Assembly (NCBI RefSeq): GCF_003335105.1 | Contig: NZ_QFWQ01000002.1 | Coordinates: forward strand, 1 to 64,000 | DNA: 64,000 nt | Source of the DNA: Rhodanobacter denitrificans | GTDB taxonomy: Bacteria > Pseudomonadota > Gammaproteobacteria > Xanthomonadales > Rhodanobacteraceae | Direction of reading: 5' to 3' | In this document: positions 52,398 to 60,325 of the stretch, one piece after another | Layout of the letters: each line of letters begins with the position of its first letter | Numbering within the stretch: the first letter of the stretch is position 1 | Notes under the pieces: generated by a model | The model's input: the letters and a program-made list of their open reading frames with translations, nothing else | Database searches by the model: none | What the model was told of the DNA's origin: nothing | Position numbers and translations under genes: made by a program

Positions 52398-54536
52398 TCA
52401 GCCGACGCCGACCCGGCGCACGTCGAGCACGTTCGGCAGCGCCAGCAGCTTGCCAAGCAGGGTCGACAGCTGCTCGAAATCGCGCACGCGCAGGGTGAAG
52501 CGCATCTCCACCTCGCCGGTATGCACGAACAGCCGGCTGGACGAGGCGATGATGTGGGTGCCGGCGTTGCTGACCACGCTGGTGACATCCTTCTGCAGGC
52601 CCTTGCGGTCGTAGCCACGCAGTTCGATGTCGACCTCGTAGGCCTGGCTGGCGGCGCTGCCCCAACTCACCTCGATCACCCGGTCCGGATCGCGCCGGGC
52701 CAGCCGCGCCAGGCTGCCGCAGTCGGCGCGGTGCACCGACACGCCGCGGCCCTTGGTGATGAAGCCGCGCACCGGATCGCCGGGCAGCGGCTGGCAGCAG
52801 CGCGCCAGCGTGGTCAGCAGGTTGCCGATGCCTTCGATGCGCAGCGCGCTGTGGTCCAGCGTGGCGTGGCGCGAGGCCACCGGCGCACCCGACTGGGTGA
52901 CTGCGGGCGGCTCCGGTGGCTGTGCCGCCTCCTGCAGCACGCGGGCGATCTGGCCCGGGGTGACTTCGCCCAGCGCCAGCGCCACCAGCAGCTCGTCGTG
53001 GCTCTTCAGATGGAAGTGCGCCGGCAGCCGGTTCACGTCCGCATGGGTCAACGCCAGCCGCTTCAGCTCCCGCTCGAACATGCCGCGGCCGGCCGCCACG
53101 TTGGCGTCGTGGGCGATCTTGCGGAACCACGCGCGCAGCTTGTCCTTCGCCCGCGCGGTGTTGAGGTAGCCGTGGTGCGGCGACAGCCAGTCGCGGCTGG
53201 GTTCGGCCACCTTGCCGGTGAGGATCTCGACGCGGTCGCCGCTCTGCGGCTGGAACGTCAACGGCACGATGCGGCCGTTGACCTTGGCGCCGCGGCAGCG
53301 ATGGCCCACCTCGGTGTGCACCAGGTAGGCGAAGTCCAGCACGGTGGCGCCGCGCGCCAGGTCGAACACCTCGCCCTTCGGGGTCAGCAGGTAGACGCGG
53401 TCCTCCAACAGCTCGGTCTGCAGCTCGGCCGCCAGCGTGCTGTCGTCCTCGCCGCGCGGCTCCAGCAGCTTGCGCATCCAGGCGATCTTCGCCTCGAACT
53501 CGGCATCGCCGCTGCCGCCCTCCTTGTAGCGCCAGTGCGCGGCCACGCCCAGTTCATTGGCGCGGTGCATGGCGTGGGTGCGGATCTGCACCTCCAGCGT
53601 CTTGCCTTCCGGCCCGATCACCGCCGTGTGCAGCGACTGGTAGCCGTTCGCCTTGGGCCGCGCGATGTAGTCGTCGAACTCGCCCGGCAGGTGCGGCCAC
53701 AGCGAATGCACCACGCCCAGCGCGGCATAACAGTCGGTGATGCTGTCGACCAGCACGCGCACCGCGCGGATGTCGTACAGGTCGGAGAAGTCCAGCGCCT
53801 TGCGCTGCATCTTCTTCCAGATTGAATAGATGTGCTTGGGCCGGCCGGCCAGCTCGGCCTGGATGCCCGCCGCCGCCAGCGCGCGCTGCAGTTCGGCCAG
53901 CGAGTCGCGGATGAACGCCTCGCGGTCGGCGCGGCGCTCGTCGAGCAGGTCGGCGATGCGCCGGTAGGTATCCGGCTGCAGATGGCGGAACGCCAGATCC
54001 TCCAGTTCCCACTTCAACTGCCAGATGCCGAGCCGGTTCGCCAGTGGCGCATGGATGTCGCGGGTGAGCCGCGCCAGCGCCTGCCGCTCGCCTTCGGGCA
54101 GCGCCGCCGCGCGCATCCGCGCCAGCTGCCGCGCCAGCAGCACGAATACCACGCGCAGGTCGCGCACGATCGCCAGCAGCAGCCGGCGCAGGCCCTCGGC
54201 CGCACCCTGTGGCGGCCGTTGCGCATGCAGCGCCCACACCTGTTCCGCCGCCTGCTGGCCGTCCACCAGCCGCTGCAGTTCCGCCGGCAACCCGGCGCGG
54301 CGCGCCGCCCACAATACGGGATCGACCCGGGCCAGCTCGAACCACAGCGCCGCCGCCTGGGTCTGCGCATCGCAGCCGAGCACGCCGAGCAGGTCCAGCA
54401 CGTCGCAGCACTCGGCCTGGTTCACCACGCGCGCCGCACAGGCATCCAGCGCCTCGGCCAGCGCCGATGGCAACCGGCCGGCCCGGGCACGCCACGTGTC
54501 GAGGTTGACAGGCACACCGGGAACGGTTTGAACCAT
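52398..54536 (-). CDS. relA: (p)ppGpp synthetase RelA
   Basis: 712 residues. N-terminal HD region degenerate: no HD-x-x-ED motif, as in synthetase-only RelA. Synthetase domain (about 235-365: GRPKHIYSIWKKM, YDIRAVRVLV, NGYQSLHTAV), TGS (about 405-470), helical/ZFD and C-terminal ACT (about 630-705). It responds to uncharged tRNA on ribosomes. The start could be 54536 (MVQTV) or 54563 (MSADE). Confidence 0.95.
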   Translation of the reverse strand: MVQTVPGVPVNLDTWRARAGRLPSALAEALDACAARVVNQAECCDVLDLLGVLGCDAQTQAAALWFELARVDPVLWAARRAGLPAELQRLVDGQQAAEQVWALHAQRPPQGAAEGLRRLLLAIVRDLRVVFVLLARQLARMRAAALPEGERQALARLTRDIHAPLANRLGIWQLKWELEDLAFRHLQPDTYRRIADLLDERRADREAFIRDSLAELQRALAAAGIQAELAGRPKHIYSIWKKMQRKALDFSDLYDIRAVRVLVDSITDCYAALGVVHSLWPHLPGEFDDYIARPKANGYQSLHTAVIGPEGKTLEVQIRTHAMHRANELGVAAHWRYKEGGSGDAEFEAKIAWMRKLLEPRGEDDSTLAAELQTELLEDRVYLLTPKGEVFDLARGATVLDFAYLVHTEVGHRCRGAKVNGRIVPLTFQPQSGDRVEILTGKVAEPSRDWLSPHHGYLNTARAKDKLRAWFRKIAHDANVAAGRGMFERELKRLALTHADVNRLPAHFHLKSHDELLVALALGEVTPGQIARVLQEAAQPPEPPAVTQSGAPVASRHATLDHSALRIEGIGNLLTTLARCCQPLPGDPVRGFITKGRGVSVHRADCGSLARLARRDPDRVIEVSWGSAASQAYEVDIELRGYDRKGLQKDVTSVVSNAGTHIIASSSRLFVHTGEVEMRFTLRVRDFEQLSTLLGKLLALPNVLDVRRVGVG

Positions 54537-54656
54537 GAAACGATCTTCCTCATCGGCGGACATCGCCGCTTCCATCGACCTGCGGCTGGCACGCGACCAG
54601 CTTACCGCGCAAAATCCACATTCACCTGCGGCACGCCGCCCCGTGGATTCATCGTC

Positions 54657-55202
54657 ATGAGCTTGCGCCTGCTTCCGTTGTCGCCATTCCTGTTCGCACT
54701 GTCGCTGGGGCTGGCCTGCGCTTCGTCGCACGCCCAGCAGGCCATCATGCTGCAACAGAAGATGGGGCCGGCGGAATTCAGCCAGGCCGGACTGGACAAG
54801 CTCGACCCTGCCGAGCTGCAGCACCTGCAGCAATGGCTGGCCGACCACGCTGCCGAACTCGCGGCGCTGGTACCGGCGTCTGCGACAGCCTCCGCCAGGG
54901 TGGTGGCTGACCGGAAACCGGCGGGTGGTGGTGGCGGCACGGGGCACCAAGCTGACTCCGCCGACCGAAAAGTCGGACGCATCGTGGTCAGCCCGATCGC
55001 CGGCCATTTCGAGGGCTGGCGGCGAGGCAGCGTGCTCACCCTGCAAAACGGCCAGCAATGGCGCGTCAGCGACGACAGTTCGCTGGCCACGCCGCGCCCG
55101 GTCGACAGCCCCGAGGCCACTGTGAAACCCGGCGCTTTCGGTGGCTGGCTGCTCAAGGTGAAGGGCTACAACGCCAGCGCGAGGGTGGAACCGGCGAACT
55201 GA
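54657..55202 (+). CDS. Exported protein, paralogue of its downstream neighbour, unknown function
   Basis: 181 residues with a signal peptide (cleavage near ASSHA at about residue 26). The N-terminal motif EFSQAGLDKLDPAELQHLQQ is followed by a variable Gly/Ala-rich linker. The C-terminal beta-rich domain (about 115-180) has GHFEGWRRGSVLTLQNGQQW and FGGWLLKVKG. The same two blocks occur in the next gene (55407-55886). Divergent from relA. No function is known to me. Confidence 0.8.
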   Translation: MSLRLLPLSPFLFALSLGLACASSHAQQAIMLQQKMGPAEFSQAGLDKLDPAELQHLQQWLADHAAELAALVPASATASARVVADRKPAGGGGGTGHQADSADRKVGRIVVSPIAGHFEGWRRGSVLTLQNGQQWRVSDDSSLATPRPVDSPEATVKPGAFGGWLLKVKGYNASARVEPAN

Positions 55203-55406
55203 GCGGGTACTGGCTGGGCCCTCTTGCCCGCCTCGTTGCGATGAGCGCATGCCCGGGCGCCACCGCCAGCGGTCCGGCTGCGGCGCGACCGCACTCAGCC
55301 GGCGCGACGCTGCGAGTATCCCGCCGCGCGGCTGGCGCCAGAGCGGCTTCGGACGCAGAATCACCGCTCCGCTCTTCCGTTCGCCGCAACCTCGAGGATG
55401 CATCCC

Positions 55407-55886
55407 ATGCCGATCCGCCACCGTCACCTCAGCCTGCCGCTGCTGCTGGCCCTTCCGCTGTGCTGCGTCAGCGTCCATGCGCAGGACGCCAACAGCCTGC
55501 AACAGCGCATGAGCGGCGCCGAATTCAAGGCCGCCGGACTGGACAAGCTCAGCCCGCAGGAACTGGCGAATCTCGATACGTGGCTGACCACGCATCCCGT
55601 GGTGAAGACCCGCATGGTCAGCTCCAGCGGCAAGCCGGTGTTCTATGCCGACAGCGCCAAGCACCAGAAGATCAATGCACACATGGTCGGGCACTTCGGT
55701 GGCTGGCAGGGCCGGAGCGAGTTCACGCTGGACAACGGCCAGGTGTGGAAACAGATCGGCTCGGACAAGCCCGAGTGCATGACCTCCGACAACCCCGCCG
55801 TCAAGGTCAAACCCTCGCTGTTCGGCGGCTGGCTGATGTTCGTGGACGGCTGCAACGGCGACTCCCATGTCGAGCGGGTGCACTGA
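55407..55886 (+). CDS. Exported protein, paralogue of the upstream neighbour, unknown function
   Basis: 159 residues with a signal peptide (about 1-25, LPLLLALPLCCVSVHA). The same blocks as its neighbour: EFKAAGLDKLSPQELANLDT and GHFGGWQGRSEFTLDNGQVW, ending FGGWLMFVDG. Two Cys near the C-terminus (PECMT, DGCNG) could form a disulfide absent from the upstream copy. The ATG at 55407 is chosen because GAGG lies 10 bp upstream. The shared architecture shows a tandem duplication. Confidence 0.8.
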   Translation: MPIRHRHLSLPLLLALPLCCVSVHAQDANSLQQRMSGAEFKAAGLDKLSPQELANLDTWLTTHPVVKTRMVSSSGKPVFYADSAKHQKINAHMVGHFGGWQGRSEFTLDNGQVWKQIGSDKPECMTSDNPAVKVKPSLFGGWLMFVDGCNGDSHVERVH

Positions 55887-56076
55887 GCAGCCGTCGTAAC
55901 GGAATGGCGGCATGCGCTTCGTCGGCCAGCCGGTCGCCGTCAAGGCCCCGCTGGAGGCGTGGCCGGACATGCAGCGGAACGGCGCCGGCACGGCTCGATT
56001 CCCGACCTGCCGATAGCGCCGCCAGCGCGCCGTTCAAGCTGCCGGCGCCAGCTTGCCCCGGCGGCACCGGCGCAAG

Positions 56077-59000
56077 TCACGCCAGGTCGATGGCCGCCAG
56101 CGCCTTCGCCAGCCGCTTGGCCGATACCGGTTCGGCGGTCTTCAGTTCCTGCGCGAACAGCGACACGCGCCATTCCTCGATCAGCCAGCGCAACTCGGCC
56201 AGGGCGGCCGGATCGGCACCGGCGGCCCGGTGCTGCAGGTACGCGCGCCAATATGGCAGCACCTGCAGCATGCGCTGCTGATCTTTCGCCGGATCCTGCC
56301 GCAACCGCTCGGCGCGCAGGCGCATCGCCTTCAGGTAACGCGGGTAATGCACCAGTCGCGACGGCGGCAACTCGCGCAGGAAGCCGGGCGTGAGCAGCGC
56401 GTCGAACTGTTCGCGCAGGTCGTCGTAGCTGGCGCGGGCAAAGCCCAGCAGCGGCGGCTGCAGCCATGGCTTGAGTTCGGCCTGCGCCTCGATCACGGGT
56501 TCGGCCAGTTTCAGCCGCTCGACGCCGGCGCCGAACAGCTCGCGCGCGCACTGCGTGCGCAGCGTCTCGAACGTACCGCCGGTGCGCACGTCCAGCTCGT
56601 GGCGCTTCAGCAGGTCGGCGAAGCCGCCTTCGAGCAGGTCTTCGCGCAAGCCCTCCACGCCACCCAGCGGCCGCTCCTGCGCATCCTGCGCCCGCGGCAC
56701 TCGGCCATCCATGGCCAGCGGCGCGTACTTCAAGGCCAGCGCATTGCTGATCGGCAGGCGCCGGCGCGCCTGCTTCGCTTCGCTGGCCAGCGCGTTGCGC
56801 AGCAGCCGCACCACGCCTTGCCGGTGCGCCGCGCGCGCCTCGTCGCTGCGCTCGAACACGCGCAATGCCACCGTCTCGCCCAGGTCGACCAGCGCGGGGA
56901 ACGCGGTGAGGCCGCCGTCGGAACGTACCTGCGCGGGAATCTCCTCGAAATCCCAGCTGGTCACGTCCTCGCGGGTCAGCTCGATGTCGGTCTTGCGCGA
57001 GAACGCCTCGCGCGCCTGCCCTTCCCACTGCCCGCGAAACACGGCGAGGTCGCGACCGCTCGCCAGCGTCCTGCCACGTTCGTCGTGCAGGCGGTAGCGC
57101 ATCAGAAGGTGCGGCGGCAGCTCGACGACAGCGAAGTCGCCCGCGGCAATGTCGACGCCGGTGGTGCGCTTCAGGAACGTCGCCAGCGCCTTCGCCAACG
57201 GTTCGTCGCGCGGCAACTCGGCTTCGACGAAGGCACGCGCGAAATCCGGCGCAGGCACGAAGTTGCGCCGCAGCGCTTTCGGCAGGCCGCGGATCAGTTC
57301 GGCCACCTTGTCGGCGAGCAGGCCGGGTACCAGCCACTCGCAGCGGGCGGCCGGCAGCGCGTTCAACATCGCCAGCGGCAGGTGCAGGGTGACGCCGTCG
57401 GCTTCGTCGCCAGGGACGAAGCGGTATTCGAGTTTGTAGCGTTGCGGCGGGATATCCAGTGTCGCGGGAAACGCTTTCGCATCGAGCCCGGCGCCGCCGG
57501 CCATCACGTCGTCCAGCGACCAGCGCAGCGCCGCCTGCTCGACCGGGCGCGCCTTGCGGTACCACGCGTCCAGCGCGCGACTGCTGGCGATCTCCTCGGG
57601 CAGCTTGCCTTCAAAGAACGCGACCAGATCGTCCTCATGCCGGATCAAGCCTTCGCGACGCTGCTTCGCCTCGATGCCGAACGCCTCCTCCAGCACACGC
57701 TGGTTCGCGCGCACGAAATCGATCTTGCTGTCGATGTCGCCGCGCACCAGCGCCTCACGCAGGAAGATCGCGTGCGCCTGTGCAGGATCCTGTTGCTGGA
57801 ACGTGACCGGCCGTTTCTCCACCAGCACCAGGCCGAACAGGCTGACCTGCTCGTAGGCCACCACGCAGCCGCGCTTGCTCGACCAGTGCGCATCACGACA
57901 ACTCGTGCGCAGCAGGTGCGCGGCCTGCTGCTCGATCCACGACGGTTCGACGCGCGCATTCATCATGCCCCACACGCGGCCGCCGACGTCGAGGATCTGC
58001 GCGGAGAAGATCCAGTTCGGCGGCGTCTTCGCCTGTGCCGAGCCGGGGAACACCTGGAACTTGCGTTCGCGCGTGCCGAGGTAGACACCCTTCTCGTCCT
58101 TGCGGCCGACCTGGGTGGGCAGGCCGGCCAGCAGGGAGCGATGGACCGATTCGTAAAGACGATCATCATGGCTCTCACCCCCTCTCCTGCCTGCCCCACG
58201 AGGACTTCCTTCGCTCGCCGGGGGAGCAGCAGGGCGTGCGGCAATCGGCGCTTCATGCGACTGACCATCCAGCTTCCAGCCCAGCTCCCCCACCACCAGC
58301 AGCAACTGCCGGTGCAGCTCGCGCCATTCGCGCATGCGCATGAAGCTGAGGAAGTGCCGCGTGCACCAGTCGCGCAGTTTCGACTGGGTCAGTTCCTCGT
58401 GCGCGTCGTGATAGGCCTGCCACAGGTTCAGCACGCCGACGAAGTCGGATTTCGGATCGGCGAACAGCGCGTGCGCGGCGTCGGCGTGCTGGCGTGCGTC
58501 GCCGGGACGCTCGCGCGGGTCCTGGATGCTGAGGAAGGCGACGATGGTGAGCAGCTCGCGCAGGGCATGCAGCTTCTCGCTCTCGACCAGCATGCGCGCC
58601 AGCTGCACGTCGATCGGCAACTTCGCCAGGGTACGGCCGATCGCGGTGAGCTTGCGCGCCTCGTCGATCGCGGAGATCTCGGTGAGCCGGCGGAAGCCGT
58701 CGGCGACCACGCGCGGGTCGGGCGATTCCAGGAACGGGAACTCGTCCACCTCGCCCAGCTTCAGCGCCAGCATGCGCAGGATCACGTTGGCCAGCGACGA
58801 GCGCAGCAGTTCGGGATCGGTGAACGCGGCGCGGCCGGCGAAATCGGCCTCCTCGTACAGGCGGTAGCAGATGCCTGGCCCCACGCGGCCGCAGCGGCCC
58901 TTGCGCTGGTCGGCCGCCGCCTGCGAGATCGGTTCGACATGCAGCCGTTCGAGCTGGCTGCGCTGGCTGTAGCGCTTCACCCGCGCGGTGCCGGTGTCGA

Positions 59001-60123
59001 TCACGTAGCGGATGCGCGGCACGGTGAGCGAGGTCTCGGCGACGTTGGTCGCCAGCACCACGCGGCGCTTCACGCCAGGCTTGAACACGCGATCCTGGTC
59101 ACCGGCGGAAAGCCGTGCGTACAGCGGCAGGATCTCGGTCTCGCGGTACTGCCGGCGCGACAGCAGCTGGTGCGCATCGCGGATCTCGCGCTCGCCGGGC
59201 AGGAACACCAGCACGTCGCCGCGCGGGTCGTCGTGACTGATCTCGTCGAGCACCGTGGCGATGTGTTCGGCGCTGCCCTGCTGCATGTCCTTGCCGCGAC
59301 CCTGCCGCGCGGCGATCTCGTCCAGCGAGCGCCAGCGCAGCTCCACCGGGTACGCGCGCCCTTCCACCTCGACCACCGGCGCGCCGTCGAAATGCTCGGC
59401 GAAGCGTGCCGTGTCGATCGTCGCCGAGGTGACGATGATCTTCAGCTCCGGCCGCCTCGCCGCCAGCCGCTTCAGGTAGCCGAGCAGGAAGTCGATGTTG
59501 AGGCTGCGCTCGTGCGCCTCGTCGATGATGATGGTGTCGTACGCAGAGAGCCACGGGTCGCCTTGGCTCTCGGCCAGCAGGATGCCGTCGGTCATGAACT
59601 TGACCAGGCTGCGTTCGGACACCTGGTCGTTGAAACGCACCTGGAAACCCACGAGGTCGCCCAGCGGCGTGCCCAGTTCCTCCGCGACGCGGCGCGCCAC
59701 CGAGCGCGCGGCCAGCCGGCGCGGCTGGGTGCAGCCGATCATGCCCGCCTCGCCGCAGCCTGCGGCCAGGCACAGCTTGGGCAATTGGGTGGTCTTGCCC
59801 GAGCCGGTCTCGCCGGCGATCACCACCACCTGGTGCTCGCGGATCAGCCTGACGATGTCCTCGCCACGTGCGGCGATCGGCAGCGACTCGTCCAGCCGGA
59901 TCGGCGGCTTGGCGGCCTGCCGCGCAGCGCGCCTGGCCGCGGAACGCTCGATATCCGCGCGCAACGCCGCCAGCTTGCCTTCGTCGGGTCGCCGCGACAG
60001 GCCGCGCCAGCGCCCCAGCAGGCGACCGAAGTCGCGGCTGGACACCGCGTCCAGCTGCCGACGCAGCTCGCGCAGGCCGGGATCGGCGGTGGAATCGTTG
60101 GCGGTCGGGTGGGTGTCGTTCAT
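56077..60123 (-). CDS. hrpA: ATP-dependent RNA helicase HrpA
   Basis: 1348 residues, close to E. coli HrpA (1300). DEAH/RHA family: Walker A AGETGSGKTTQLPKL (about 100-114), IIIDEAHERSLNIDFLLGY, and QRKGRCGRVGPGICYRLY. OB fold and the long HrpA C-terminal domain (DUF3418, about 780-1340). It can resolve stalled ribosomes and process mRNA. The 190-bp gap to its left (55887-56076) contains no recognisable gene. Confidence 0.95.
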   Translation of the reverse strand: MNDTHPTANDSTADPGLRELRRQLDAVSSRDFGRLLGRWRGLSRRPDEGKLAALRADIERSAARRAARQAAKPPIRLDESLPIAARGEDIVRLIREHQVVVIAGETGSGKTTQLPKLCLAAGCGEAGMIGCTQPRRLAARSVARRVAEELGTPLGDLVGFQVRFNDQVSERSLVKFMTDGILLAESQGDPWLSAYDTIIIDEAHERSLNIDFLLGYLKRLAARRPELKIIVTSATIDTARFAEHFDGAPVVEVEGRAYPVELRWRSLDEIAARQGRGKDMQQGSAEHIATVLDEISHDDPRGDVLVFLPGEREIRDAHQLLSRRQYRETEILPLYARLSAGDQDRVFKPGVKRRVVLATNVAETSLTVPRIRYVIDTGTARVKRYSQRSQLERLHVEPISQAAADQRKGRCGRVGPGICYRLYEEADFAGRAAFTDPELLRSSLANVILRMLALKLGEVDEFPFLESPDPRVVADGFRRLTEISAIDEARKLTAIGRTLAKLPIDVQLARMLVESEKLHALRELLTIVAFLSIQDPRERPGDARQHADAAHALFADPKSDFVGVLNLWQAYHDAHEELTQSKLRDWCTRHFLSFMRMREWRELHRQLLLVVGELGWKLDGQSHEAPIAARPAAPPASEGSPRGAGRRGGESHDDRLYESVHRSLLAGLPTQVGRKDEKGVYLGTRERKFQVFPGSAQAKTPPNWIFSAQILDVGGRVWGMMNARVEPSWIEQQAAHLLRTSCRDAHWSSKRGCVVAYEQVSLFGLVLVEKRPVTFQQQDPAQAHAIFLREALVRGDIDSKIDFVRANQRVLEEAFGIEAKQRREGLIRHEDDLVAFFEGKLPEEIASSRALDAWYRKARPVEQAALRWSLDDVMAGGAGLDAKAFPATLDIPPQRYKLEYRFVPGDEADGVTLHLPLAMLNALPAARCEWLVPGLLADKVAELIRGLPKALRRNFVPAPDFARAFVEAELPRDEPLAKALATFLKRTTGVDIAAGDFAVVELPPHLLMRYRLHDERGRTLASGRDLAVFRGQWEGQAREAFSRKTDIELTREDVTSWDFEEIPAQVRSDGGLTAFPALVDLGETVALRVFERSDEARAAHRQGVVRLLRNALASEAKQARRRLPISNALALKYAPLAMDGRVPRAQDAQERPLGGVEGLREDLLEGGFADLLKRHELDVRTGGTFETLRTQCARELFGAGVERLKLAEPVIEAQAELKPWLQPPLLGFARASYDDLREQFDALLTPGFLRELPPSRLVHYPRYLKAMRLRAERLRQDPAKDQQRMLQVLPYWRAYLQHRAAGADPAALAELRWLIEEWRVSLFAQELKTAEPVSAKRLAKALAAIDLA

Positions 60124-60325
60124 CGGACCGCACATGATAGCCGCTGGCGACCCTCTGACCTGACAGCCCCGGCTATCGGCTGCGGCTGCCCAAGGCGCCT
60201 TCCAACCGCCGCCGGCCTGACCTGGCGCTGACCGCCGCCATGCCGGCCGATTGGCCGCCAGCCCCACATTCGGTAAGCTCTGGCGGCTCTACCGCCTGTT
60301 GCACAGGCTTCCCTCGGGGACTTTT

